Shown here: piece by piece, positions 10,958 to 19,652 of the stretch
How the letters are laid out: the number at the start of each line of letters is the position of its first letter
Position numbering within the stretch: position 1 is the stretch's first letter
From: Amycolatopsis sp. CA-128772
GTDB taxonomy: Bacteria > Actinomycetota > Actinomycetes > Mycobacteriales > Pseudonocardiaceae
NCBI RefSeq assembly: GCF_002904295.1
Contig: NZ_PPHG01000025.1
Location: forward strand, 62,001 to 126,000
DNA length: 64,000 bases
Direction: 5' to 3'
Made by a program: the position numbers and the translations under genes
Notes under the pieces: generated by a model
What the model was told of the DNA's origin: nothing
The model's database searches: none
The model's input: the letters and a program-made list of their open reading frames with translations, nothing else

Positions 10958-13528
10958 CTATTCAGGGGCGAGCGTCGAAGGCGACGGCCTGGTGCGCAAC
11001 GTGAACCACGTCGGCGCACAGGTGGCCACCACCGTCAGCACGACGGCCAGCCCGAGTATCACAAGATATATCCACAAAGGACCGGACGGGAAGGGGCTGT
11101 CCGAGACCGCCGCGCTGAACGGCACCAGCATCGACGCGGCGACCAGGGTGCCGAGGAACACCCCGATGGCGGCCACGATCCCGGCCTCCACGGCCATCAT
11201 CCGCATCACCTGCCCCCGGGTCGCCCCGATGAGCCGCTGCAGCCCGAACTCCCGCCGCCGGTCCGCCGTCGCCATCACCAGCGTGTTCACCATGGAGATC
11301 GCGGCGTAGACGAGCAGGAGCCCGACGATCAGGTAGTTGACCCAGGCGTTGCCCTGGGCCTCCGCCACGAACGCCTTCGTCAGCGCCTCGCGGCCGGCCA
11401 CCTGCACGCCGTCGACGTCCCCGACCTGGCCGCGCAACGCCGTGAGCAGGTCCGCTTCCCCGGTGCCGGGTTTCGCCATGACGAGGATCCGGTCGGCCGC
11501 GCCCGCCGCCGTGTGCGGCGCCAGCGTCTCGGCCGGCACCAGCGCGGACGCGGAGGACGCCGTGGTCCGCAGCGTCGCGACGACGTCCAGGGTGACCCGG
11601 GACCCGTCGCCCAGCCGCATCACGATCTTGGCGCCGACCCCGACGCCGAGCCGCTGCGCGAGGTCCGCAGGCAGCGCGATCGTGTTCCCGTGCAGGTCGT
11701 CGAGCTTCCCGGCGGCGACGATGCTCCCCCACGCCTGCGCGATGCCGTCCGCGGTGACCCCGGTGAGGTCCACGCCGTCCTCGTCCTGCGTCGAATCCGA
11801 CGGCTTTTCGTTGTACCCCTTGCTGGTCACGAACGCCGTGGCGCCGCCGACGCCGGGCGCCTGCTGCACCTTGGCGACCAGGTCCGAAGGCAGGTCCCCG
11901 GTCGCCGACGTCACCACGGCGTCGGCGAGCAGCGAGTCGGAGTACTGCTTCTCCGCCGCCGCCACCTCCGTGGTCTGGAAGTACAGCATGAAGATCGCCA
12001 GCCCGGTGGCGAGCATGATCGGCGTGACCGCGCCGGCCATCGGCATCCAGCGGGCCCGCGCGTTCAGCGAGGCCAGGTAGCCGGGCAGGCCGCCGAGCGC
12101 GTGGATCGGCCGGCGCAGCACGCCGACCAGCAGCCGGGTGAGCCCGGGGGCGAACAACGCGACCGCGGTCGCCACCAGCGTCACGGCCGGGCCGGCCGTG
12201 CTCGCCGCGAGCGGGCCGTCGACCACGGTGATCGTCAGGTAGGCCAGGGCCACCGCGCCGATCAGGCTCGACACACCCAGCCACAGCCGCGTCGGCGTCA
12301 GCCAGCGCGACGGGATCGCCGTTTCCCGCATCGCCTCGACGGGCCGGGTGCGGCCCGCGTACCGGGCGGCGACGAACGCCGCGCCCCACGCCGAGCCCAG
12401 GCCGACGACCGCGGCGGCGACGACCGGGTAGAGGCCCTGCTCGAACTTCAGCACCGGCTGGATCACGCCGAACCCGGTCAGCCGGCCGAAGAGCCAGTCG
12501 CCGAGCAGCATGCCCGGGACGATCGCCAGCGCCGTGCCCAGCGCGCCGATGATCATCGACTCGCCGGTGATCATCCGGCTCAGCTGGCGCGGGGTCGCGC
12601 CGATCGCCCGCAGCATGGCCACCTCACGGCGGCGCTGCTGCACCGAAAGGGTCAGCGTGCTTGCGACGACGAACATCGCGACCTGCGCCGCGAGGCCGCC
12701 GAACACGGCCGCGAGGATGATCAGCAGCTCCCCGTCGCCGGCCGCCCTGGCGAACTCGGCGGAGCCGCGGGCGTCGCCGGTCAGCGTCACCGCGTGCTGG
12801 TCCCGGACCGCGGCCGCGACCTGGGCGCTCACCGCGTTGACGTCGGCCCCGGGCGCGAGCTGCACCCCGAAGGCGTCGACCTGCCCGGCCGCGGACCGCA
12901 GCCCGCCGGCCTCGGCGGGTGAGAAGAACACCGCGTCGCCCGCCATCCGGCGCCCGGCGTCGGCGATCCCGGTGACCAGGTAGGAGTGGACGCCGCCGCG
13001 GACGGCGATGTCGACCTTGCCGCCGGCGTGCGCGCCGATCCGGCCGGCGGTGGCGGAGTCGAGCACCACCTCGCCTTCGCGGATCGGGGCCACGCCGTCG
13101 GTCAGCCGGTAGGGCGCCAGCTCCGCGGACACCCAGCTGTGGCCGGCCTGCGTGCCGGGCACGGACGAGCCGCCCGTGTCGGCGAGCACGTCGGCGTGGA
13201 AGGAGACGTCCGGGACCACGTGGGCGACGCCGGGCACGCCGCTGATCGTGTTCGCCAGGCCATCGTCGAGCCGGACGCGTTCGGACAGCGTCGCGGTTTC
13301 GTGGTAGGCGTCCTCGCCGTGGCCCACCGTGGGCAGGTCGTAGGACTGGTTGCCCGCCACGACGATCGGCGCGGCGGCCAGCCGCTGCGGCGGGATCACC
13401 GTCCGGATACCGGTTTCCATCAGGCCGCCGCAGGCGAGCATGACGGCGGTGCCGACGAACACCGAGACGAGGGTGGCGATGAAGCCACCGGTGCGGTAGC
13501 GCAGGGTGCGCAGGACGAGGGCCAGCAT
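10958..13528 (-). CDS. ABC transporter permease, two FtsX-type domains
   Basis: An 856-residue membrane protein with the MacB/FtsX layout: an N-terminal membrane segment, a large extracellular domain, a first FtsX core around residues 270-400 (including SVQQRRREVAMLRAIGATP), a middle group of membrane spans, a second extracellular part and a C-terminal FtsX core (TADRRREFGLQRLIGATRGQ near 750). The ATG overlaps the upstream ATPase stop (ATGA). This class usually exports lipids, peptides or antibiotics, or confers resistance. Position beside an NRPS operon and a two-component system fits export or self-resistance, which is inferred. Confidence 0.9.
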   Translation of the reverse strand: MLALVLRTLRYRTGGFIATLVSVFVGTAVMLACGGLMETGIRTVIPPQRLAAAPIVVAGNQSYDLPTVGHGEDAYHETATLSERVRLDDGLANTISGVPGVAHVVPDVSFHADVLADTGGSSVPGTQAGHSWVSAELAPYRLTDGVAPIREGEVVLDSATAGRIGAHAGGKVDIAVRGGVHSYLVTGIADAGRRMAGDAVFFSPAEAGGLRSAAGQVDAFGVQLAPGADVNAVSAQVAAAVRDQHAVTLTGDARGSAEFARAAGDGELLIILAAVFGGLAAQVAMFVVASTLTLSVQQRRREVAMLRAIGATPRQLSRMITGESMIIGALGTALAIVPGMLLGDWLFGRLTGFGVIQPVLKFEQGLYPVVAAAVVGLGSAWGAAFVAARYAGRTRPVEAMRETAIPSRWLTPTRLWLGVSSLIGAVALAYLTITVVDGPLAASTAGPAVTLVATAVALFAPGLTRLLVGVLRRPIHALGGLPGYLASLNARARWMPMAGAVTPIMLATGLAIFMLYFQTTEVAAAEKQYSDSLLADAVVTSATGDLPSDLVAKVQQAPGVGGATAFVTSKGYNEKPSDSTQDEDGVDLTGVTADGIAQAWGSIVAAGKLDDLHGNTIALPADLAQRLGVGVGAKIVMRLGDGSRVTLDVVATLRTTASSASALVPAETLAPHTAAGAADRILVMAKPGTGEADLLTALRGQVGDVDGVQVAGREALTKAFVAEAQGNAWVNYLIVGLLLVYAAISMVNTLVMATADRRREFGLQRLIGATRGQVMRMMAVEAGIVAAIGVFLGTLVAASMLVPFSAAVSDSPFPSGPLWIYLVILGLAVVLTVVATCAPTWFTLRTRPSPSTLAPE

Positions 13529-14322
13529 CAGCGCGTCAGCTCACTCAGCCAGGGTCCCTCCGGGGACCGTTGTTCGGTGCGGGCGACCAGGCCGGTCATC
13601 CGGCGGGCCACCTCTTCGGGGTTCGGCTGCCGCAGCTCGTCGACGACGCGGCCGTCGGCGAGGAACAGCACGCGGTCGGCGTAGGAGGCGGCGACCGGGT
13701 CGTGGGTGACCATCACGATGGTCTGCCGGGACGCGTTCTTCGATTCCCGCAGCAGGGAAAGGACTTCCTGCGCCGACCGGGTGTCCAGCGCGCCGGTCGG
13801 CTCGTCGGCGAAGATGACTTCGGGGTGCGTGACGAGTGCCCGCGCGATGGCCACCCGCTGCTGCTGACCGCCGGAGAGTTCCGCGGGCCGGTGGTGGCGC
13901 CGCTTGCCCAGCCCGACCTGCTCGATGACCCGGCCCACGAAGGCCGGGTCGGCCCGCCGGCCCGCGAGCCGCAACGGCAGCGTCACATTCTGCTCGACGT
14001 CGAGCGCGGGCAGCAGGTTGAACGCCTGGAACACGAACCCGATCCGGTCGCGGCGCAGCTTGGTCAGCTCGACCTCGCGCATCACACTGAGGTCCGTGCC
14101 ACCCAGGGTGACCGTGCCGGAGGTCGGCTTGTCGAGGCCGGCCGCGCAGTGCAGCAGCGTGCTCTTGCCCGACCCCGACGGCCCCATCACGGCGGTGAAC
14201 GTGCCGCGGGTGAAGCCGGCCGTCACGTTGTCGAGGGCGAGGACCTGGGCCCGGTCCTTGCCGTAGGCCTTGCGTACGGACAGCAGCCGCACGACTTCCC
14301 CCGTGTCGCCTTGCTGGTGCAT
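13528..14322 (-). CDS. ABC transporter ATP-binding protein (MacB/LolD type)
   Basis: A 264-residue ATPase with Walker A GPSGSGKST, signature LSGGQQQRVAIARAL, Walker B VIFADEPTGALD and the switch histidine in VMVTHD. I chose the ATG at 14322 because AGGAG lies 6 nt upstream; an upstream GTG would add 17 residues without a clear site. It is translationally coupled to the FtsX permease and forms the transporter with it. Divergent to the histidine kinase gene, a common arrangement for antibiotic-sensing transporter/two-component modules. Confidence 0.92.
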   Translation of the reverse strand: MHQQGDTGEVVRLLSVRKAYGKDRAQVLALDNVTAGFTRGTFTAVMGPSGSGKSTLLHCAAGLDKPTSGTVTLGGTDLSVMREVELTKLRRDRIGFVFQAFNLLPALDVEQNVTLPLRLAGRRADPAFVGRVIEQVGLGKRRHHRPAELSGGQQQRVAIARALVTHPEVIFADEPTGALDTRSAQEVLSLLRESKNASRQTIVMVTHDPVAASYADRVLFLADGRVVDELRQPNPEEVARRMTGLVARTEQRSPEGPWLSELTR

Positions 14323-14462
14323 CTGCGGCTCCTGACGTGGCTTTGCTTTTCTTCGATCTGGTACCGCGACCACGTTACGAAGGCCCGGGCCGATTTCCGA
14401 GGGTGCTAGGGAGCGGACTTATGCGGGGGTTAGCACTACCGCGGAGAACGTCTCCGGCTGCG

Positions 14463-14468
14463 CATAAT
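14463..14468 (+). promoter_or_regulatory. Probable -10 element of the histidine kinase gene
   Basis: CATAAT stands 7 nt before the ATG at 14476. No ribosome-binding site lies between, so the transcript probably starts at or next to the ATG (leaderless). No convincing -35 was seen. Confidence 0.45.
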
Positions 14469-14475
14469 GGGCGCC

Positions 14476-15756
14476 ATGACTAGCGGAAGCCCGGTCGCCG
14501 CCATGACGCGGTCGCTGCTGCGCGACGGCGGCCTGGCGACAGTGCGCGGCGGCGCGCTCGCCGTGGTGGCGGTGACCGAACTGGTGATGTTCGTCGTCGT
14601 GGTCACCGCCGGCTCGCTGCTCGGCGTGGGCATCGGCCTCTTCGTGCTGCCCCCGGCCGTGCTGCTGATGCGGCACCTGACCAACGGCGTGCGCGTGTCG
14701 GCCGCGGCGTGGTCGGGTGTGCGGATCCCGCCGCCGTACCTGCCGGAGCCGGCGGGCGGCAGCTCGCCGCTGCGCCGCTGCCACCACCTGCTCGGCGACC
14801 GCGCGAACTGGCGGGACGTGCTGTGGCTGCTGGTCGACAGCTCCCTCGGCATCCTGCTCACCCTGACGCCGCTGCTGCTGATCCTGCACGGGCTGCGCGG
14901 GCTCGCGATGCCGTTCCTGATCGGGTCCGACGCGGCCGACTGGCTGGGCAGCTGGTACGTCGTGATCCCGGTGGACGACCAGCCGACGGCCTGGTTCGCG
15001 GCCATCCTCGGCCTGGCGCACTTCCCGCTCGCGCTGTGGAGCGCCCCCCACCTGCTCCGGCTGCACGCGCGGCTGGCGGCCACGTTGCTGTCGCCGACCG
15101 AGGTGACCCGGTTGACGAACCGCGTGCAGCACCTGTCGGAAAGCCGCGACGACGCGGTGGGTTCGCAGGCGACCGAGCTGCGCCGCATCGAGCGCGACCT
15201 GCACGACGGCGCGCAGACCCACCTCGTCGCCATGGGCATGACGCTCGACGCCGCGATGCGCGTGCTGGATTCCCACCCCGAAGCCGCACGGTCCTTGATG
15301 GACGAAGCCAAGAACAGCTCGGCGAAGGCGTTGCAGCAGCTGCGTGATCTGGTCCGCGGCATCCAGCCGCCGGTCCTGGTCGACCGCGGTATCGCCGACG
15401 CGATCCGCACCCTGGCCCTGGAAAACCCGCTGCAGATCGCGACGACGATCGACCTGCCGGGCCGGCCGTCCCTGGCGGTCGAGACGGCGGCGTACTTTTC
15501 GGTGTCCGAGGTGCTGAACAACGCGGTGAAGCACTCGGGCGCGCAGACCGGCGAAATCCACGTCCACCACGAGTTCGGCCGGCTGGTGATCAACATCAGC
15601 GACACCGGTTGCGGCGGCGCGAACACGGAGAACGGGACCGGGTTGCGGGGCATCGAAAAGCGGCTGGCCCCGCTCGACGGGTTCGTCACCATCCTCAGCC
15701 CGCTCGGCGGCCCGACGATGGTGACGATCGAGATCCCCTGCGCCCTCGAGCGCTGA
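14476..15756 (+). CDS. Two-component sensor histidine kinase (NarL-partner, HisKA_3)
   Basis: A 426-residue kinase with several N-terminal membrane segments (first near residues 25-55, more at about 110-190), a dimerisation/phosphoacceptor helix with RRIERDLHDGAQ (phospho-His in DLHDGAQ) and a HATPase_c domain with NNAVKHS (N box) and DTGCGG/GTGLRG (G boxes). It is divergent to the ABC transporter and separated by about 1 kb from a NarL-type regulator at 16840, its probable partner. The first ATG at 14467 lies inside the likely promoter, so 14476 is preferred. Confidence 0.9.
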   Translation: MTSGSPVAAMTRSLLRDGGLATVRGGALAVVAVTELVMFVVVVTAGSLLGVGIGLFVLPPAVLLMRHLTNGVRVSAAAWSGVRIPPPYLPEPAGGSSPLRRCHHLLGDRANWRDVLWLLVDSSLGILLTLTPLLLILHGLRGLAMPFLIGSDAADWLGSWYVVIPVDDQPTAWFAAILGLAHFPLALWSAPHLLRLHARLAATLLSPTEVTRLTNRVQHLSESRDDAVGSQATELRRIERDLHDGAQTHLVAMGMTLDAAMRVLDSHPEAARSLMDEAKNSSAKALQQLRDLVRGIQPPVLVDRGIADAIRTLALENPLQIATTIDLPGRPSLAVETAAYFSVSEVLNNAVKHSGAQTGEIHVHHEFGRLVINISDTGCGGANTENGTGLRGIEKRLAPLDGFVTILSPLGGPTMVTIEIPCALER

Positions 15757-15757
15757 G

Positions 15758-16465
15758 CTACCGGCGCTTCCCCCACCGCTCGTCGTCCGGTTCCCCGCCC
15801 CGCCGCACCACCTCGAGGTAGGCCCGGTCGGTGGCGAAACGGGCCGCCACTTCGGGTCCCTTCGCGACGGACCCGTGGCCGGGGATGAGGACGTCCGCCT
15901 GCCGGGCCGCCTCCTCCAGCCGGTCCAGCGCCGCCGGATAGGCGACCTCCTGCCCGTCGCGGCGCGGGTCCGGGAGCGGGATCAGGACGTCGGAAAGCAT
16001 GTCGCCGACGATCAGGACGCCCCGGTCCGCGAGGAGAACGGCCGCGTGGCCGACGGCGTGGGCGTCGTGCTCGATGAGCTCGCCCGGCAGCGGTCCGCCG
16101 TCCGCGGGCAGCGGGGTGACGAGCGCGACCAGGTCGACCGGGACGTCCGGCGCGGTTTCCACCGCCATCGCCTGCGCACGCTCCCGGGCTTCGGTGGCCA
16201 CCGCCGCGCAGGGGGCCGTGGCGTAGCGCGGGACGTCGCCGAAGCGGGGGTGCCAGAGCAGGTGGTCGAAGTGCGGGTGGGTCGAGAACCCGGCGACCAC
16301 CGGGATCCCGAGCCGGTCGACGTCGTCGGCGAGCCGGTCCAGCTCGGCACCGGTGATGCCGGGATCGACCAGGACCAGCCCGGCCTCCCCGCGGACCACG
16401 ATGCTGTTGCTCCAGACCCATTCGCTCTGCCGCACCCAAACACCGTCGGCCACCTCGTTCAGCAT
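15758..16465 (-). CDS. Metallo-beta-lactamase-fold hydrolase
   Basis: A 235-residue MBL-fold protein with the metal motif THPHFDH (HxHxDH), later metal ligands in DAHAVGHAAV and GDMLSD, and a C-terminal IPGHGS. It converges on the kinase gene with a 1-bp gap. It lies next to the IS110 remnant and has no clear operon partner. The substrate is unknown; the family covers thioesterases, lactonases and other hydrolases. A link to the nearby biosynthetic operons cannot be shown. Confidence 0.85.
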   Translation of the reverse strand: MLNEVADGVWVRQSEWVWSNSIVVRGEAGLVLVDPGITGAELDRLADDVDRLGIPVVAGFSTHPHFDHLLWHPRFGDVPRYATAPCAAVATEARERAQAMAVETAPDVPVDLVALVTPLPADGGPLPGELIEHDAHAVGHAAVLLADRGVLIVGDMLSDVLIPLPDPRRDGQEVAYPAALDRLEEAARQADVLIPGHGSVAKGPEVAARFATDRAYLEVVRRGGEPDDERWGKRR

Positions 16466-16559
16466 CGGTACACCGTGTCAGGCACTGCCGCCCCGTGCAA
16501 TCACCACCGGCCGGCGCGTGTCCACGGCTTGCCCGGGCGGCGCGGGAATGGTTTACCGG

Positions 16560-16812
16560 TGGCGGACGGCCGCTCGCGGCGGCGAGCTTGCGGCGGCCCG
16601 CTCTGGCGATGCCGGCAGGGCCACCGCGATTTCCAGCACCGCTGGATGCGAGATCCGCGGGCCGATCGCGTGCTCGAGAGCGGGGTGGATGCCGGTGAGC
16701 AAGGCCCGGATGCGGTTTGCTGATCCGGGTCGCTTCGCCGGCCAGGTCGTCGTCGAACCCGACCAGCGCCTCCAGCTCGGCCAACGCGTCGTCACCGGCA
16801 TCAACGAGCCGC
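16560..16812 (-). pseudogene. IS110-family transposase remnant
   Basis: Two reading frames of the minus strand together give a recognisable IS110-type segment: LEALVGFDDDLAGEATRIS in one frame, then NRIRALLTGIHPALEHAIG and PRISHPAVLEI after a 1-nt shift. No start, no DEDD catalytic domain and no inverted ends were found. It fills most of the 374-bp gap between the MBL gene and the response regulator and marks an old insertion that may have separated the kinase and regulator genes. Confidence 0.6.
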
Positions 16813-16839
16813 AGGGACCACGAACAAGACCCCGGGAGC

Positions 16840-17484
16840 TCAGTGCTTCAGGTAGGCCAGCACCGCAAGCACCCGCCGGTTGGCGTCCTCGGACTGCGGC
16901 AGGTTCAGCTTCGCCAGGATGTTGTTGATGTGCTTGGAAACGGCCTTCTCCGACACCACCAGCACGCCCGCGATGTTGCTGTTGGACCGCCCCTCGGCCA
17001 TCAGCTTCAGCACCTCGCGCTCCCGGGCCGTCAGGCGCTCCAGGCGGTCGTCGCGGGTGTTGTGCGTCAGGAGGCGGGTCACCACGTCCGGGTCCATCAC
17101 CGTGCCGCCGACCGCGACCTGGCGGACCGCGTCGACGAACTGGTCGCCGTGGAACACGCGGTCCTTCAGCAGGTAGCCGACCGAACCCTCGCCGTCCGCG
17201 AGGAGCTCGTCGGCGTACAGGCGTTCCACGTACTGCGAAAGGACCAGCACCGGGAAGCCCTGCATCCGGCGGCGCGCTTCGATCGCCGCGCGCAGGCCCT
17301 CGTCGGTGAACGACGGCGGCAGCCGGATGTCCACGATCGCGATGTCCGGCCGCTCGCGCAGCATGGCCTCCAGCAGGTCCGGCCCGTTGTCCACCGCCGC
17401 GCAGACCTCGAATTCGTGCGCCTCCAGCAGCCGCACCAGGCCGTCCCGGAGCAGGAACTGGTCCTCGCCGATGACCACGCGCAC
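16840..17484 (-). CDS. Two-component response regulator, NarL/LuxR family
   Basis: A 214-residue regulator. The receiver domain has acidic residues near positions 7-8, phospho-acceptor Asp52 in IVDIRLPP and Lys in LLKDRV; the C-terminal LuxR helix-turn-helix has LTAREREVLKLMAEGRSN and VSEKAVSKHINNILAKL. The GTG start follows GGGGGA. It lies 52 bp downstream of the ketosynthase operon on the same strand, so read-through is possible, and about 1 kb from the kinase gene. It probably controls the FtsX-type ABC transporter. Confidence 0.9.
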   Translation of the reverse strand: MRVVIGEDQFLLRDGLVRLLEAHEFEVCAAVDNGPDLLEAMLRERPDIAIVDIRLPPSFTDEGLRAAIEARRRMQGFPVLVLSQYVERLYADELLADGEGSVGYLLKDRVFHGDQFVDAVRQVAVGGTVMDPDVVTRLLTHNTRDDRLERLTAREREVLKLMAEGRSNSNIAGVLVVSEKAVSKHINNILAKLNLPQSEDANRRVLAVLAYLKH

Positions 17485-17536
17485 TTGTCCGTCCCCCGCT
17501 GTCGAACCCGTTGACGACCACCATCATAGGGGCCGC

Positions 17537-18343
17537 TCAGGTGGGCTCGGCCACCACGCAGACACCCAGCGCGCGGTGGTGCGGGTCGTAGTCGGCCAGC
17601 ACGAGCGGGCCGGCGGTGCCCTCCGCGAGCGGCGCCCACAGGCCCGTGCACGGGTACTCCGCCGGCGCGACGCCCGCGCCCGGCCAAGCCCCGGTCCGCG
17701 CGAGCCCGGGCCCGGCGACGGCGGTGCCCGGCGGCCGGAACCCGGCCACGGCGGCGGGCGCCACCCCCGGCACGGCAGCGGACCGGACCTCGCGGTCGCC
17801 GCCGGGCTCGAAGAGCAGGGCGGTGGCGGCGTCGCCGATCCGGTCCGGGACGTCGTACGGCGTGACGCCCTGGTCCATGATCAGGATCAGCACCCGCCGG
17901 AACCCGTGCCGCTGCACGTAGGAACCGGCGATCCGCAGCGCGCTGAACGGCGCCAGGGCGCCCTGCCCGGACACGGCGAACACGAGCGGCCCGCCCGGGA
18001 GCACGGCGGTGAGGTTCACCGGCGCCGACAGCCGTGGGTCGAACTCGGGCGCCGCGTGCGCGACGAGCGCGAGGTCGATCCGCTCGCCGGACAGGTGCCC
18101 GGCGAGCACCTCCCGCGCCATCTCGAGGAAGGTGTTGCCCCGCGCGTGCGTCACCCGGCTGGGCCGGAAACCGATCTCGTGCCCGCGGCTGAGGTCGGCG
18201 AAGTAGTGGTGCAGCTCGGGGACGTCGATTTCCCGGTCCCCGGGCCCGAACTCGCGCCGGACCACCAGGGCCAGGGGCAGCGGGAACGGCTGCAGCCCCG
18301 CCGGTGGCGCGGCGGACAGGGTCGTGGCGGCGGCCCGGTACAT
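17537..18343 (-). CDS. Ketosynthase III-like (thiolase fold) protein lacking the active cysteine
   Basis: A 268-residue protein with weak similarity to beta-ketoacyl-ACP synthase III. The segment VFAVSGQGALAPFSALRIAG aligns with the nucleophile elbow, where a Gly appears to replace the catalytic Cys. It is shorter than the usual 320-340 residues. It is the last gene of the operon, starting 3 bp after the decarboxylase gene. With the active ketosynthase two genes upstream it may form a heterodimer, in the manner of KS/chain-length-factor or LstA/LstB pairs; this is inference from context. Overall assignment is moderate. Confidence 0.6.
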   Translation of the reverse strand: MYRAAATTLSAAPPAGLQPFPLPLALVVRREFGPGDREIDVPELHHYFADLSRGHEIGFRPSRVTHARGNTFLEMAREVLAGHLSGERIDLALVAHAAPEFDPRLSAPVNLTAVLPGGPLVFAVSGQGALAPFSALRIAGSYVQRHGFRRVLILIMDQGVTPYDVPDRIGDAATALLFEPGGDREVRSAAVPGVAPAAVAGFRPPGTAVAGPGLARTGAWPGAGVAPAEYPCTGLWAPLAEGTAGPLVLADYDPHHRALGVCVVAEPT

Positions 18344-18346
18344 CGC

Positions 18347-19642
18347 CTAACGCTCCACGCCGGCGGCGGCCAGCGGGGCGAACTCGTGCAGGTGCTGGCG
18401 GCGCAGCAGGTCCGCCGGCTGGTCGCGTTCGCTGACCAGGTGCGCGCGCCCGCCGTAGACCAGCACCTCGGCCGGGTAGCCGTGGCTGAGGAACAGCACC
18501 GGGGACGCCGTCGGCCCGTAGGCACCGGACCGGGTGACGCCGATCAGGTCGCCGCTGCGCACCGGCGGCAGGGCGGCCTTCTTGGCGAGCACGTCGTTGG
18601 GCGTGCACAGCGGGCCGGTCACCTGCCAGGTTTCGGTGGCGGGCTCGTCGATCCGGTTGAGCAGCCGGACCGGGAAGTCGCGCTTGACGTAGGAGCCGAT
18701 GCCGACCGCCGCCATGTGGTGGTTGGTCCCGCCGTCGGCGACGGCGAAGTTCTGCCCCATCGAGGTCTTGGTGTACCGGACGCGCACGACGTAGGTTCCG
18801 GACGTGGCGGCCAGGTACCGGCCGAGCTCCATGACCAGCCGCGTCGCCGGGTGCCGCTGCGCGAACTCGTCGATCACCGGGTTCAGCATCGAGGCCAGCA
18901 CATCCCGGTCGAGGTCCCGTTCGCCGTCGAAGTACGCGACGCCGAGGCCGCCGCCGACGTCGACCATTTCCAGCGGGAACCCGATCTGCCGCGAAACGCG
19001 CTCGGCGAGGTCGAAGATGCGCCGCGTGTTCTCGACGATCGGTTCCTCGTCCAGGATCCGCGTTCCCATGTAGACCTGCACGCCCATCAGCCGCAGGTTC
19101 GGGTGCCGCTGCGCGAGCCCGGCCGACGCGAGCAGCTGCTCTTCGTCGATGCCGAACTGGCGCGGCTTGCCGCCCATGGTGAGACCCGAACCCTTGACCG
19201 CGAAACTCGGGTTCACGCGCAGCGCGACCCGGGCTTCGATCCCCCGCTCGCGCGCGAGGTCGTCGAGGAGCCGGAGTTCCCCGAACGATTCGCAGACGAC
19301 GGTGTAAACGCCTTCGTCGAGGCAGGCGGCCAGTTCCGCCGCACTCTTGCCGGGGCCGAGGAAGATGATGTCGTTGCCGGCGACACCGGCCCGCCGGGCG
19401 GTGATCAGCTCGGCCATCGACGAGACCTCGGCCCGCGCGCCGTGGGCGTGCAGCAGGCCGCAGACCGAGATGTTCGGGTTGGACTTGAGGGAGTAGAAGA
19501 TCTCCAGCCGGGGGTGCAGCCGTTCGCGCAGCGCGGTCAGCCGGCCGCCCAGCTCGTCGCCGTCGTAGACGAACAGCGGTGTGCCGTAACGCTCCGCGAG
19601 TTCGGTGATGCCGATACCCTGGATCTCGAACTCGACACTCAT
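18347..19642 (-). CDS. Type III PLP-dependent decarboxylase (LysA/BtrK/SbnH fold)
   Basis: A 431-residue alanine-racemase-fold decarboxylase. Visible motifs are FYSLKSNPN (PLP lysine, about residue 53), EVSSMAEL, VDVGGGLG, ELGRYLAA and GPLCTPNDVL (catalytic Cys region), plus a C-terminal SGAYGPTASPVLFLSHGYP. Family members include diaminopimelate and ornithine decarboxylases, BtrK, which decarboxylates glutamyl-ACP, and SbnH, which acts on a diaminopropionate intermediate. Its place between two ketosynthase-like genes favours a carrier-bound or specialised-metabolite substrate over primary lysine synthesis. ATG start 11 bp after the ketosynthase stop. Confidence 0.88.
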   Translation of the reverse strand: MSVEFEIQGIGITELAERYGTPLFVYDGDELGGRLTALRERLHPRLEIFYSLKSNPNISVCGLLHAHGARAEVSSMAELITARRAGVAGNDIIFLGPGKSAAELAACLDEGVYTVVCESFGELRLLDDLARERGIEARVALRVNPSFAVKGSGLTMGGKPRQFGIDEEQLLASAGLAQRHPNLRLMGVQVYMGTRILDEEPIVENTRRIFDLAERVSRQIGFPLEMVDVGGGLGVAYFDGERDLDRDVLASMLNPVIDEFAQRHPATRLVMELGRYLAATSGTYVVRVRYTKTSMGQNFAVADGGTNHHMAAVGIGSYVKRDFPVRLLNRIDEPATETWQVTGPLCTPNDVLAKKAALPPVRSGDLIGVTRSGAYGPTASPVLFLSHGYPAEVLVYGGRAHLVSERDQPADLLRRQHLHEFAPLAAAGVER

Positions 19643-19652
19643 GAAGCGCTCC

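Noticed and set aside
15758..16465. MBL protein as a beta-lactamase resistance gene
   Set aside because: The first motif is HPHFDH, but there is no signal peptide and the gene shows no linkage to beta-lactam genes; many MBL-fold proteins have other roles.
16436..16784. Long minus-strand frame across the MBL-to-response-regulator gap
   Set aside because: Only short parts match IS110 transposase, in two frames; the rest is shadow sequence. Recorded as a remnant.
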